Assembly: GCA_945861155.1 (NCBI GenBank)
Contig: CAMATN010000008.1
Location: forward strand, 1 to 64,000
Reading direction: 5' to 3'
Source of the DNA: Rhizobium sp. Q54
GTDB taxonomy: Bacteria > Pseudomonadota > Alphaproteobacteria > ATCC43930 > CGMCC-115725
DNA length: 64,000 nt
Below are positions 9,348 to 19,015 of the stretch, in pieces. A model generated the notes under the pieces. It searched no databases. It was not told the DNA's origin and saw only the letters and a list, made by a program, of their open reading frames with translations. The stretch's first letter is position 1. Every line of letters begins with the position of its first letter. The translations under genes were made by a program, and so were the position numbers.

Positions 9348-11033
9348 CTAAAGATCGCTATCGGAGAAGTTCAGGAGACCGGACGCGCGAATGCCAGTGC
9401 TCGGATAGGAAGTCTCGCGCATGGCGTCGAGCGAGAAGGACGGCTCGATAAGGCGCAGCTTTTCGAAGGCATCCCGCGCCTTGTCGCGCTCGCCGAGTTG
9501 CAAGTAGAGCGGCACCAGAGAACGCCGCGGCGGGCGATAGGCCGGGGCCAACGCGCAGGCGATCTCGGCCGCCCGGACCGCCTCGTCGAACCGCCCCGTG
9601 AGCAGCGCGGTCATGCCGCACAGCGTGTGCAGCATGTAGCGGTACGGCGCTAACCCGGAGAGCTCGCGGCCGCGGCAGGTTTCGAGATATCCCGCCTCAT
9701 GGTCGCCGAGATACGACTTGGCCCGGCCGAGGAACGCATGCCCGAGCGGATGCGTAGGGTTGCACTTGACGCTCAACTCCGCGAGCTCGTGTCCGAGCGC
9801 GTATTTGCGGAGGACGAAGCTGTAGACGTAGGACGCCAGCGCCAGGACGGTCGCGTTGTGCGGATCGGCCTCGAGCGCTCGCTTGGCCAGTTCCTCCGAT
9901 TCTTCGACGGCGAGACGGCGATCGACATAGATATGCTCACCGACATAGAAGATGCGGGCGTAAGCGCGCCACGCCAAGTACACCCCCTTGGGATCCGATT
10001 CGTAGGCGCTGCCGAGTAGCACGTCGGCGCGATCGACCTCGGCCAGGTCGAGCCTGAACATGCGCTGCACCGCGTCGAACGCCTGGGTGAACGCGCGGGC
10101 ACCATCGGGCGATGAGCCGATCCGATTTAGGTAATGACCGGCGGCCTCGACCGACCGGTTGATCAGCGCCTGCAACCGGGGCGCGTCCGCCACAAACCCG
10201 GATTCGAGCGAGATGGCCTCCGAGCCGGACCAGAGTTGCATCGAGCCCTCGGCGGTCAACAGGACGACATTGACCGCGACATCCCGCGACACCGCCAGCG
10301 CGTCGACCCGAAGCTGCAAACCCTGCGGTCCCTTCCCCGCATCGGAGATGTCGATCGCCCATTGATCGGACAGCCCCTGAGTGATGCGGTCCCCGACCAG
10401 GCGGGAGAGAAACAATCCGCTCTCGCTGCTGACGGTCAGCGGCGGCAGCAGCCGAACCCACGGACGGGCCGCCGCCGGGGAGAGGCGCTGTACGATTCGC
10501 GGCTCCGACCGGCCCGGCTCGGAGACGGCGGGCTCTGACACCGGTGGCCTGGCGGCTATCGTCAATTTCAGCGCCGCGACCCGTTGCTCGAACGCGGTGC
10601 GCTGGTTGCGCAGCCAGTGCTCGAATTCCTCGTCGGCGACGTCGATGTCATCGAGCAGCAGCGGCAATTCGACCGTTTGGGCCAGTTCGCACAGGTCGGC
10701 CCGGTCGAGATCGACCGCGACCCGCCCCTCGGCGAGCCCGACGCCGCGCATATCGCTGATCAGGCAGTCCCGGTAACGCTCGCCGAACGCCCGGCGAATT
10801 TCGGTCAACGTCTGACGCAGGCTCGCCGCGCCTTGCTCCGGGCCGCGGTCGCTCCACAATTTGTCCTGCAGCGCCGATCGCGACCGGCGCCGCGTCGGCG
10901 TCAATGCGAGCATTGCGACAAGCGCCCGCGCCTTGCGGCCGCGCGGCGTCAGGTCTTCGCCGTCATGTGCATGAACCCGGAACGCGCCGATAACGGAAAT
11001 ACGGAGTTCCGGCAGACCTACCGCTTCGCCCAT
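9348..11033 (-). CDS. SARP/BTAD-like transcriptional regulator with TPR-rich C terminus
   Basis: The N-terminal ~100 residues form an OmpR-type winged helix (LRISVIGAFRV ... RGRKARALVAMLALTP, then LWSDRGPEQGAASLRQTLTEIRR), as in SARP activators. A middle domain of about 150 residues (residues ~180-330) is less clear. The C-terminal half shows helical repeats of TPR type (AKRALEADPHNATVLALASY, AEIACALAPAYRPP, LYLQLGERDKARDAFEKL). Such regulators in Alphaproteobacteria sense unknown signals. It is divergent from the haloperoxidase-like gene at 11297 across 263 bases, so it is a candidate regulator of that cluster. The start is ATG 11033. Confidence 0.8.
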   Translation of the reverse strand: MGEAVGLPELRISVIGAFRVHAHDGEDLTPRGRKARALVAMLALTPTRRRSRSALQDKLWSDRGPEQGAASLRQTLTEIRRAFGERYRDCLISDMRGVGLAEGRVAVDLDRADLCELAQTVELPLLLDDIDVADEEFEHWLRNQRTAFEQRVAALKLTIAARPPVSEPAVSEPGRSEPRIVQRLSPAAARPWVRLLPPLTVSSESGLFLSRLVGDRITQGLSDQWAIDISDAGKGPQGLQLRVDALAVSRDVAVNVVLLTAEGSMQLWSGSEAISLESGFVADAPRLQALINRSVEAAGHYLNRIGSSPDGARAFTQAFDAVQRMFRLDLAEVDRADVLLGSAYESDPKGVYLAWRAYARIFYVGEHIYVDRRLAVEESEELAKRALEADPHNATVLALASYVYSFVLRKYALGHELAELSVKCNPTHPLGHAFLGRAKSYLGDHEAGYLETCRGRELSGLAPYRYMLHTLCGMTALLTGRFDEAVRAAEIACALAPAYRPPRRSLVPLYLQLGERDKARDAFEKLRLIEPSFSLDAMRETSYPSTGIRASGLLNFSDSDL

Positions 11034-11296
11034 GGGTGGATCAGCCTCAGAAAAGGTGACTCATGTTATCAAAGCGCGATGATCGCGGGAAGGTGCAAAC
11101 GCGCTGATACAAGCTCGACGGTCACTCGTCGGCATCAACCATCATTCACCCGTGAAACCGCCGTGAATTCGTCAGTCTCGCCCGGCTCCGGCGGTTGCGG
11201 CGGCAATCGCGCGCTCGCATCCTCTCTCCACAGCGCTGATCAAACGGCGCGCCGTTTGCCCGCATCCTGCGGCGCGGCGAAAAGGGAGACGATGAG
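11034..11296. other. divergent intergenic region between regulator and PAP2 gene
   Basis: This 263-base gap holds the promoters for both divergent genes, but I see no clear -35/-10 pair and no EcfG-type motif. A gggaga stretch just before 11297 is the likely ribosome binding site for the PAP2-like gene. The direct or inverted repeats that a SARP regulator would bind are not obvious by eye. Confidence 0.4.
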
Positions 11297-12346
11297 ATGG
11301 CGACGCTGACCAGCGATACCAGCGATACCAGCGATACCAGCGATACCAGCGACACCGTCGGCCGGATGTGGTCGACATTCTCCTCGGGCGCGATGATCAC
11401 CACGCGCGACGGCATCGTCGGAGCCGTGACGATGCCGGGGAAGGCCCCGGACCCTCTAACTCGCAATAGCAAAGACCAGATGTCTGACTGGGAGCCTTGG
11501 GTCCGCCGCCAGGTGGTCCATTTCGACATCCTGTCGTCGTTGAAGCTCGCTTTTCCGGCTGGCGAAGCAGAAGCAGCCGAACTGCACGCGGTAGGCGGCG
11601 GTTCTCCATTCGTCAAACTGGTGAGACCGACACCAAAAGACGTTATCGACAAAAAGCAGCTTCAGCATGTCTTTGATTATGCCGATCTACGGCGCGACCG
11701 GGCGCCCGAGATCCTCGCGCAAGTCAGCGAGTTCATGAACTTTTTTGGCAGCGTTTGCGGGCTTCATCCCGATCGCAGCCGCTTCACGCTCGAGCTGATC
11801 GCGGCCCTCAAGGGCGTTGTGGTCGCGGTTCAGATGCGCATGAAGCACTCGCTCGCCGCGCGCCGGCCGGTCGAATACAGCGACCAGGTCATGCCGATGA
11901 TCCAGACGCCGGGGCACAGCTCGTTTCCGAGCGGGCACGCGACCGAGGCGTTCATGTTTGCAACGGTTCTTTCCCATTTTTTCGTCCCCCGGCAACCGCA
12001 CCTCATGCGGCTGGCCGCCAGGATCGCCGTGAACCGTGTCGTGGCCGGGGTGCATTTCCCGGTCGACAATGCCGCCGGGATGGTGCTGGGCGTGCAGTTG
12101 GGCCGATATTTCATTGCCTTGGCGAAAGGCACCCAGTTCGAAAATTGGGTATTCGACAGCACAAATTACGGGGAAAACGACTTCCCCTGGCCGGACATGT
12201 TCGACGCCCTCTTCGGGAAACAAGCGAAGGACGGCGCCGTCCCGGTAGGCGATTTCCTCGAAATGAAAGGCAAATACACGGGGACAACTGATGCGAACAG
12301 TCCGCTGGGCTGGCTGTGGACGAAAGCCGAAGGGGAATGGCGCTAG
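11297..12346 (+). CDS. vanadium-dependent haloperoxidase / PAP2 superfamily protein
   Basis: The acid phosphatase/haloperoxidase core is complete. KHSLAARRP fits KX6RP at about residues 182-190, SFPSGHATE gives PSGH at about 210, and NRVVAGVHFPVDN gives the RX5HX3D block at about 244-256. The protein has no clear membrane segments or signal peptide, so a soluble phosphatase or haloperoxidase-type enzyme is more likely than a membrane PAP2 lipid phosphatase. The N terminus carries five SDT repeats coded by a 9-bp tandem repeat. It begins at ATG 11297 with gggaga upstream and lies 23 bases before the subtilase gene, suggesting an operon. Confidence 0.85.
   Translation: MATLTSDTSDTSDTSDTSDTVGRMWSTFSSGAMITTRDGIVGAVTMPGKAPDPLTRNSKDQMSDWEPWVRRQVVHFDILSSLKLAFPAGEAEAAELHAVGGGSPFVKLVRPTPKDVIDKKQLQHVFDYADLRRDRAPEILAQVSEFMNFFGSVCGLHPDRSRFTLELIAALKGVVVAVQMRMKHSLAARRPVEYSDQVMPMIQTPGHSSFPSGHATEAFMFATVLSHFFVPRQPHLMRLAARIAVNRVVAGVHFPVDNAAGMVLGVQLGRYFIALAKGTQFENWVFDSTNYGENDFPWPDMFDALFGKQAKDGAVPVGDFLEMKGKYTGTTDANSPLGWLWTKAEGEWR
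11311..11355 (+). repeat. 9-bp tandem repeat, five units, in coding sequence
   Basis: cagcgatac is repeated four times exactly and once with one change (cagcgacac), coding five Ser-Asp-Thr units near the N terminus of the PAP2-like protein. The unit is a multiple of three, so slippage changes protein length but not frame. Confidence 0.9.
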
Positions 12347-12369
12347 GCACGCGAGCGAGGAGCCAGGAC

Positions 12370-14667
12370 ATGACCAATGAATGGGCAACAAACGACTTCA
12401 CTGCCCCTGCGCAGCCGGATGGCTCTCCGCCGCTCGGCGGTTCTCCACACAGCGTCCGCCCGGAAACGCATTGGCTGTACGAAACGGGCCATGGCTGCCG
12501 GTCCGATGGGCCGTTGTGGTTCTCGCTGCAGCTGTCGCTCGAAACCGCACGAGGGCTCCATGACGCCTTTGCGGAGCCGAACCCAGGGCTCCCCTTCAAG
12601 GCGCTGATCGACAAGGGCGCGCGAATGTCTCCGGCGAGCCACGCCGCGCTGGGCCTTGCGATTGCGCTGAAACGGGAAAGAATCGGCGCCGACATTCTCG
12701 TTCCCCAGGGGGCGTTTGGCGCGCTCAAGAAGCTGGCCGATGACCATGGCGCCGATATCGAGATCAGCGACGCCGGGCTCGCGATCGACCACGAGCCAGG
12801 CGACGGAACCGGGCAACACACGCCGCTGAGCCACTCCCTGCCGCAATCGGAGGTGGGGGATGGCCAGCCCGGTCCGGTTATCGTCGCGATCATCGACGAC
12901 GGCATCGGCATCGCCAATCATCGCTTCCGCAAGGATCAGAACGAAACGCGGATCGAACATTTCCTCGACTTGTCGTTGCCTCACGACACCACCGGACCTG
13001 GCACGGAGTTGCTGGCCCGGAACTGGACAGGCGCGCAAATCAACGCGTTGCTTGCGTCGAACGACGAGGAGCGGGTCTACCGCAAGCTCGGCCTGATCGA
13101 TCCAGGCAGGAAAGGCCGACAGCCGCTGCGCGCCGCAGTCAGTCACGGCACTCACGTGCTGGACACCGCGGCCGGGTACGACTGGCAGAAGGCCAAGAAA
13201 GCGCAGGCAGAGCGGTCGAGCGAGTACGACGAGCTCGTTAATCGCCCGATCATCGCGGTTCAGCTTCCAACGCAGGTCGCCGAGAACCGTTCCGACGCCT
13301 GGATGCCGCAATCGCTGAAGCGGGCACTGGACTGGATTCTGATCAAGGCCGACAAGCTTTCCAAAGAGCGCGGCGGGGGACGACGCTTACCGCTGATCGT
13401 CAACTGCAGCGTTGGCAGCATGGCCGGCCCGCAAAACGGCCAGAGCGATGTCGAGCGACGCATCACCCAGTTCGTCGAAACATACCGCGGCGGCAGCGAT
13501 AGTAGGCAAAAGGGACTGTGCACGGTGGTCCTGTCGGCAGGCAACAGCTTGCAACTGCGTTCGGCCGCCCGCCTTTCACTCAAGCCTCAAGAGCAGGTGT
13601 CGCTGCCCTGGCGCGTGCTGCCGGACGACAAGACTCCGAGCTTCGTGCAAATCTGGCTGCCCGAATCCGACAGCAAAAGAGAGCAGCAGGTCGCGGTCTC
13701 GCTTGTGCCGCCGCGCACCGCGCCGCCGGAAAAGTGGTCGACGCTTAACACGGCGCTCGACTGGAAGCTCAACGACGTCGTCCACGCCCGCCTCTATCAT
13801 CGGGGCTGGTGGATATCCAAAGGGAAGTGGCAGGAGTGCATCACGATCGCGATCCGGCCCACCGCCGACGACGGCGAACCGGAGCCGCTCGTGCCTGCCG
13901 GGCTATGGTGCATAAAGGTCAAGGCGGAGGGTGGTCCCCTGGCCGATCAAATCGACATCGACCTACGGATCCATCGCGACGACGCGGGAATGTTCGCGCG
14001 GGGCAAGGGAAGACAACCCTATTTCGATGAGCCGAGATACGAGCGGTACGATCCGATCGCCGGCCGCCCGGCGAACGACGAGCGCACCGACAGCGATGAA
14101 CCCGGTCAGGACGGCGAGCCGGCCCCGGATGGCGATCCGGGCGCGCACCACGGGAGCGACGAGAGGCCCGGCCCTGGGCAGCCGCGCCGTCGACGGGCGC
14201 ACTCACCCGTTTCGATGCAGGGTACTCTGAACGCCTACGGCCACGGCGAGGGCACCCTTCTCGTCGCCGGCTATAGGGACTCCGACAATGAGCCGGCCGC
14301 CTACTCATCCGCCGCGATGAGGCGCCCGCGCGGCCGGCGTCGATCCGGCGGCGGGACGGGGCTTGCCGCGCCGGGGCTGGGACCGAGCCCCGCGTCGCGA
14401 CGGATGATAGCCGCGGTTACCGAGGAGAGCCCCGCCTTTCGGGGAATTCTCGGGGCAGGCACCTATTCGGGCTCGGTGACGAGCTTGAACGGCACCAGCG
14501 TCGCGGCCCCGCTTGCGACGAGGGCGCTCGCCGACATTGTTGCGCGGGGATCTTCGCAAGACCCGGTCACGCAACTCAAGTTGATTGAGGACGGCAACCA
14601 CCCACTGCGTTTCGGCAAGGGCAGGCTGCCGTTCAAAACGTCCTACAAACGTCGAATCGACCCCTAA
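12370..14667 (+). CDS. S8 family (subtilisin-like) serine peptidase, large, non-secreted
   Basis: All catalytic elements are visible: Asp in AIIDDGIGI (about residue 175), His in SHGTHV (about 259), the oxyanion Asn in LSAGNS (about 393) and Ser in LNGTSVAAP (about 709). The distance from His to Ser (about 450 residues) is much longer than in ordinary subtilisins. It holds a beta-rich insertion and a Asp/Pro/Arg-rich linker around residues 590-640. The N terminus lacks a signal peptide. I start at ATG 12370 (gaggagccaggac upstream); the track start at 12316 overlaps the PAP2 gene. The pairing with the PAP2-like gene and the unknown gene downstream suggests a functional unit of unknown role. 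Confidence 0.85.
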   Translation: MTNEWATNDFTAPAQPDGSPPLGGSPHSVRPETHWLYETGHGCRSDGPLWFSLQLSLETARGLHDAFAEPNPGLPFKALIDKGARMSPASHAALGLAIALKRERIGADILVPQGAFGALKKLADDHGADIEISDAGLAIDHEPGDGTGQHTPLSHSLPQSEVGDGQPGPVIVAIIDDGIGIANHRFRKDQNETRIEHFLDLSLPHDTTGPGTELLARNWTGAQINALLASNDEERVYRKLGLIDPGRKGRQPLRAAVSHGTHVLDTAAGYDWQKAKKAQAERSSEYDELVNRPIIAVQLPTQVAENRSDAWMPQSLKRALDWILIKADKLSKERGGGRRLPLIVNCSVGSMAGPQNGQSDVERRITQFVETYRGGSDSRQKGLCTVVLSAGNSLQLRSAARLSLKPQEQVSLPWRVLPDDKTPSFVQIWLPESDSKREQQVAVSLVPPRTAPPEKWSTLNTALDWKLNDVVHARLYHRGWWISKGKWQECITIAIRPTADDGEPEPLVPAGLWCIKVKAEGGPLADQIDIDLRIHRDDAGMFARGKGRQPYFDEPRYERYDPIAGRPANDERTDSDEPGQDGEPAPDGDPGAHHGSDERPGPGQPRRRRAHSPVSMQGTLNAYGHGEGTLLVAGYRDSDNEPAAYSSAAMRRPRGRRRSGGGTGLAAPGLGPSPASRRMIAAVTEESPAFRGILGAGTYSGSVTSLNGTSVAAPLATRALADIVARGSSQDPVTQLKLIEDGNHPLRFGKGRLPFKTSYKRRIDP

Positions 14668-14795
14668 TATAATCAGAGGCAATAGGCCCCCCGGGCTCGG
14701 TAGGACCCCCGCTTCCGTGCGTCGCGCCCAGCGGCGAGGTGCTGCCGCTCCCGCGCGGGCTCGGCGCAAGTGATCGAGTGTTAAGGAGAGAGCGC

Positions 14796-15185
14796 GTGTC
14801 GTTCGATCCGTTTGCAATCCACGACTATCACGACAAGGTCAGGGCAAAAATCGAAGCCGGCGAGCCCGGCTTCGCCCAAAGCGTCGTCAATGAAGTGATG
14901 GTGTCGTACGAGAGCGCCTCGTTTCGCGGGCCTATCTACGCCTACGACTCGGTCGCCCTGGGCACGACGCCGCGCGTCAGCGCGATCCTGGAAGAGATGA
15001 TCATCGACGTCGCGCGCGGCGAGGGTATCGCCTCGCCGCGAACCTTCAGCCGCGCCCGCGTCGAGCGCCTCGTCGCCGATCTGCAAAGCTTCCCGATTAC
15101 GTTTTTGAAGCCGCGGCAGCGCGCGGAACTGCTGCATCGCTTCTATCTGGCCGAAGGGGCTCCCGGCGGGGTGCTGCTCTTTTAA
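14796..15185 (+). CDS. conserved-looking hypothetical protein, 129 residues
   Basis: A GTG at 14796 with aaggagagagcgc upstream opens a 129-residue frame (SFDPFAIHDYHDKVRAKIEA...). It is predicted soluble, mainly helical, with a Tyr/Asp-rich N terminus and an Arg-rich middle (RARVERLVADLQ). No domain is recognised and no signal or membrane segment is seen. It follows the subtilase by 128 bases on the same strand and may belong to the same operon; a role as substrate, inhibitor or partner of the protease is only a guess. Confidence 0.65.
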   Translation: MSFDPFAIHDYHDKVRAKIEAGEPGFAQSVVNEVMVSYESASFRGPIYAYDSVALGTTPRVSAILEEMIIDVARGEGIASPRTFSRARVERLVADLQSFPITFLKPRQRAELLHRFYLAEGAPGGVLLF

Positions 15186-15535
15186 AGCGACGCGGCACGG
15201 CATTTTTCACGCCCTTTTCATTGGCTGCTTGCCGGCCGCTCACGACCCGCTGACAGCGCTTTGCGATGCTGCCTCCGCCATTGGACCTGGGAATGGCGCG
15301 CGTTGCCACATCGATGACCGCGCCTGCCCAGGCTCCCCAATGCCGAGCAACGCAAGGGACAGCGTTATGACCATTGGGCTTAAAGCCGGAAATGAGACGC
15401 ATACCATAATCGCGGCGATTTCGGTAAGACGACGCACCTGTCGGAGCGGTCACGTGTTTCGATGGTAAATCGCGGATGAGCAAAAAACCCCCTACAAAAA
15501 TCCAATGTTCGTTCACGATACCCAGGAGTGTTGAC
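15186..15535. other. 350-base intergenic region, nothing recognised
   Basis: Between the 129-residue gene and the next small gene I see no convincing coding frame, tRNA or repeat family member. Short ORFs drawn here on both strands lack ribosome binding sites. An AT-richer part (about 15470-15510) before the small gene may contain its promoter. Confidence 0.4.
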
Positions 15536-15772
15536 ATGGCCGACAACGAGATCATCGCCGCCATACTTGCCAGCGGAATGCTGCCGCCCCTCTCACCCCC
15601 CGCCATTACGCCCGATGGCGGCATCGATGACCAGGATCACCAGCGTTTAGTACTAGCCATGGCACATGCCTTAGGCCTGTATCGGAGTATCCTCGAAGGG
15701 CTTTCCACCAGAGCACAATCGCCAATCAGAGCGACAAGTTTTCGGCCCAACCATAATTCGGCTCAACTATAA
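15536..15772 (+). CDS. small hypothetical protein, 78 residues
   Basis: ATG 15536 is preceded by ccaggagtgttgac, a good ribosome binding site. The product (MADNEIIAAILASGMLPPLS...) is 78 residues with a Pro-rich stretch at 16-24 and a helical middle (DHQRLVLAMAHALGLYRSIL). No family is recognised. Earlier in-frame codons back to 15476 lack such a site. It precedes the secreted protein at 15802 by 29 bases on the same strand. Confidence 0.55.
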   Translation: MADNEIIAAILASGMLPPLSPPAITPDGGIDDQDHQRLVLAMAHALGLYRSILEGLSTRAQSPIRATSFRPNHNSAQL

Positions 15773-15801
15773 GCGGCAGCCGATCGACCAGGAGACCTCA
15801 C

Positions 15802-16962
15802 ATGAATCATATCATTCCGGCATTCCTCGCGATCGGCGCGCTCGCCGTTGCGCCGGCGAAGGCACAAGAATGCGTCAACGCCGATCCATCGTCGGTGCTG
15901 GTGGGGGTCCAGGGAGATTTCGAGATCAGGGTCGACCCGCAGGATCCCGAGGAAAACCTGATCTTTATATCCAATGTCAAGGATGGTGCATCCCAGGTGG
16001 TCGCCGCCAGGGTCGATGGTATAACGGGCCAGGTCATGCCCGGATCGCTCGCCACCGTCGCGAATGATTTTTATGGACAAAAAATTATCAACGGGCCCGA
16101 GTTCGTCCAGAAACCCTCGGGAGAACTCGGTATCGTTTACGCAGGACCTGGCGGCGTTCATGCCGTTTTTCGATCCGCTACCCCAAAGGGATGGAATGCG
16201 TTCAATTTGGATGTTCACGGAGACGTGATCACCAACACCCCTCCGCGGCTTCCGGCGACGAGCGAAGGCGCGTATCCCGCCCCCCCCATACCGCTGGGGC
16301 AGCACACCCACGGGCAATTGCGGGGCGACTGCGCCAGCATATGTTACGGCTCCCTTAGCGAGGGTGTTACGACCGATGTCACAGCCGTGCTGGCGCCGAA
16401 GGGTCTTACGGTCTCGGCCGCGACCCAAAGTCCGACTGACGGCTATATCTATATCAGCGCGTGCAAGGGGCTTTATTCCTGCAATCTTTACGAAGCGCAG
16501 ATCGATGGCGCCGGCGGTTTCGTCCCGAACTCATTTCAAGTTCTCGCCGGGGTAGGCCGGGTCTCGCCGGTATCGATGGCCGCGGCGCGGCACCCGCTGA
16601 CCGGGGCGACGATCCTGTTCTCGAACAGGGGAGCGAATGCAGTGGACGTGTGGGAACAACCCGGCGGCGGCGGCGGCTTGCGGCTGATCCGACGGGTCTC
16701 GGTACCGGGAAACACCCACTACCGCGTCGAGACCGACAGGAATTCGGTCGTGCTGCATTACCTCGTTCGGTCGGGCACGAGCGCCGGTTCCTACACCATC
16801 CCGGTTGCCGCTCCTGGCAGCGTTCTGAATGTGGGAACGAGCAAGAAGGTCACCGACCAAAGTAGCGGCGCGGAAGTTTTCTGGTCGCCGGCCGCGAACA
16901 AGTGGGCGGTCCTGTACCGTTCGTCGGAAGGCGCATTGCGACGCTGTTGGTTCACGCCATAG
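15802..16962 (+). CDS. secreted protein of unknown function
   Basis: The first 22 residues are a Sec signal peptide (MNHIIPAFLAIGALAVAPA then KAQ before E). The mature part of about 360 residues is rich in beta-strand patterns with repeated Gly/Asn turns (FISNVKDGASQV, YIYISACKGLYSC, HPLTGATILFSN, FWSPAANKWAVLYRS), consistent with a beta-propeller. Cysteines occur in the pairs CASIC and CKGLYSC, suggesting disulfides. No known family is recognised. The strong ribosome binding site aggagacctcac precedes ATG 15802. It probably acts in the periplasm or outside the cell. Confidence 0.75.
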   Translation: MNHIIPAFLAIGALAVAPAKAQECVNADPSSVLVGVQGDFEIRVDPQDPEENLIFISNVKDGASQVVAARVDGITGQVMPGSLATVANDFYGQKIINGPEFVQKPSGELGIVYAGPGGVHAVFRSATPKGWNAFNLDVHGDVITNTPPRLPATSEGAYPAPPIPLGQHTHGQLRGDCASICYGSLSEGVTTDVTAVLAPKGLTVSAATQSPTDGYIYISACKGLYSCNLYEAQIDGAGGFVPNSFQVLAGVGRVSPVSMAAARHPLTGATILFSNRGANAVDVWEQPGGGGGLRLIRRVSVPGNTHYRVETDRNSVVLHYLVRSGTSAGSYTIPVAAPGSVLNVGTSKKVTDQSSGAEVFWSPAANKWAVLYRSSEGALRRCWFTP

Positions 16963-17176
16963 TGCGCGCCGGACGTCGGAGCGAGGCCCGGCGGCGCCGC
17001 GCTCCGAACGCCAGCCTGCAGTCGCGAACGCCCGGCCGGTGTTTCACGGCAGCAACAATCACCTCGTGGCGTCGATCGAGCCGGCAGCATCTTGCTTTGG
17101 CATCGGCTCGTCCTTGGCATACCATTCGCAGAATTATCGGCGGGACAGCGCGCTTTGGCCCAAAAGGGGTAACAAG

Positions 17177-18973
17177 ATGGACCAGCAACAATTGCGCGGC
17201 CTGATTGGCGCGGTGAAGGCGGGCCAGGTGTCTCGTCGCACCTTTATGCGCCGGATGATCGGCCTGGGTCTGACGGCGCCCTATGCCAGCCTCTTGCTGA
17301 CGCATGCCGGGGTGGCGGCCGCGCCGGCGACATTTGCCTATAAGCCGACAAAGGCCGGCGGCGGCGGCACGCTCAAGACGCTGTTCTGGCAGGGCGCGAC
17401 GTTGCTCAACCCGCATTTCGCGGTCGGCACCAAGGATCAGGAAGGGTCGCGGATCTTCTATGAGCCGCTCGCGGCGTGGGATCCCGACGGCAACCTTATA
17501 CCGATGCTGGCGGCCGAGATCCCGGATATCGAGAATGGCGGGATCGCGCGCGACGGTATGTCGGTGATCTGGAAGCTGAAGCAGAACGTGCAGTGGCACG
17601 ACGGCAAGCCGTTCACCGCCGACGATGTTGTGTTCAACTGGGAATATGCCGCCGATCCGGCCACCTCCGCGACGACGATCGGCAGCTACAAGGACGTAAA
17701 GGTCGAGAAGGTCGATCGATTCACGGTGCAGGTCCGGTTCGGAAAGCCGACGCCGTTCTGGGCCGATGCCTTTGTCGGCCAGCGCGGCATGATCGTTCCC
17801 AAGCACCTGTTCGAGGCCTTCAAGGGCGACAAGTCGCGCGACTCTCCGACCAACCTGAAGCCGGTCGGAACCGGACCCTACCGCTTCGTCGACTTCAAGC
17901 CGAGCGATATGGTCAGGGGCGAGCGCAACCCCAACTACCATGAGCCCAACCGGCCCTATTTCGACGCCATCGAAATGAAGGGCGGCGGCGACGCCGTGTC
18001 GGCGGCGCGCGCCGTGATCCAGACCGGCGAATTCGATTTCGCCTGGAACATGCAGGTCGAGGACCAGATCCTGACGAAGCTCGAAACGGGCGCCGATGCC
18101 CACGGCCGCATCGAGATTACCGCGGGCGGCAATATCGAGCAGATCCTGCTGAACAGCACCGATCCGGGGATCGAGATCGATGGGGAGCGCTCGAGCCTGA
18201 AAACCAAGCATCCGCTGTTCAGCGATCCGGCGGTTCGCCAGGCAATGAAGCTCCTGGTCGACCGCGCCTCGGTGGAGGCGCATATCTACGGCCGCACCGG
18301 CGTCGCGACCGGGAACTTCATCAACAACCCGAAGCGTTACGCGTCGCCGAATACGAAATGGGAGTTCAGCGTCGAGAAAGCGAACAAAATCCTGGATGAT
18401 GCCGGTTGGAAACGCGGGCACGACGGCATCCGCGCTAAGGACGGCAAGCAGCTTAAGCTTCTGTTCCAGACCTCGACCAACGCGCCGCGCCAAAAGAACC
18501 AGGCGATCATCAAGCAGGCCTGCCAGAAGGCCGGCATCGAGATGGAGTTGAAATCGATAACCGGCTCGGTGTTTTTTTCCTCCGACGTGGCCAACCCCGA
18601 TACGTTTCGCCATTTCTACGCCGACATGCAGATGTACACGACGACGATGGGAGCCCCCGATCCGGAGGATTTCATGCGGCAGTTCGTGTCGTGGGAGGCC
18701 GCCTCCAAAGCGAACAAATGGCAGGGGCGCAACGTGCCGCGCTGGCAAAACGAGGAATATGACGCGGCATTCAAAGCCTCGCAGGGCGAACTCGATCCGG
18801 TTAAACGCGCGGCGCTGTTCATCAAGATGAACGATCTGCTGGTCGGCGATCCGGGTGTGATCCCGGACGTGTACCGGCCTCGCGTGGCGGCAATATCAAA
18901 GAAGCTCCGGGTGCTGCTGAGCGGCTGGGACAACGATTTCTGGAACCTCAAGGATTGGCACCGCGAGGCCTAG
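17177..18973 (+). CDS. peptide/opine ABC transporter substrate-binding protein, Tat-exported
   Basis: Periplasmic binding protein of the SBP_bac_5 (DppA/OppA) family and first gene of a five-gene transporter operon. A twin-arginine signal, SRRTFMRRMIGLGL, lies at residues 19-32 and is followed by an AAAPA-type cleavage region. Family landmarks are WKLKQNVQWHDGKPFTADDVVF and LKPVGTGPYRF, and the C-terminal part includes MQMYTTTMGAPDPEDF. I start at ATG 17177 (MDQQQL), because the ORF track extends it wrongly back to 16829. The length, 598 residues, is at the upper end for the family. Substrate could be a peptide, opine or other oligo-amide; sequence alone does not say. Confidence 0.92.
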   Translation: MDQQQLRGLIGAVKAGQVSRRTFMRRMIGLGLTAPYASLLLTHAGVAAAPATFAYKPTKAGGGGTLKTLFWQGATLLNPHFAVGTKDQEGSRIFYEPLAAWDPDGNLIPMLAAEIPDIENGGIARDGMSVIWKLKQNVQWHDGKPFTADDVVFNWEYAADPATSATTIGSYKDVKVEKVDRFTVQVRFGKPTPFWADAFVGQRGMIVPKHLFEAFKGDKSRDSPTNLKPVGTGPYRFVDFKPSDMVRGERNPNYHEPNRPYFDAIEMKGGGDAVSAARAVIQTGEFDFAWNMQVEDQILTKLETGADAHGRIEITAGGNIEQILLNSTDPGIEIDGERSSLKTKHPLFSDPAVRQAMKLLVDRASVEAHIYGRTGVATGNFINNPKRYASPNTKWEFSVEKANKILDDAGWKRGHDGIRAKDGKQLKLLFQTSTNAPRQKNQAIIKQACQKAGIEMELKSITGSVFFSSDVANPDTFRHFYADMQMYTTTMGAPDPEDFMRQFVSWEAASKANKWQGRNVPRWQNEEYDAAFKASQGELDPVKRAALFIKMNDLLVGDPGVIPDVYRPRVAAISKKLRVLLSGWDNDFWNLKDWHREA

Positions 18974-19015
18974 CCGAACGCGGCCGGACGAGGTTGTGAC
19001 GGCCGGGCGGGGGCG

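Noticed and set aside
16952-18748. 598-residue minus-strand ORF
   Set aside because: Antisense shadow of the peptide-binding protein gene, which has clear domain motifs.
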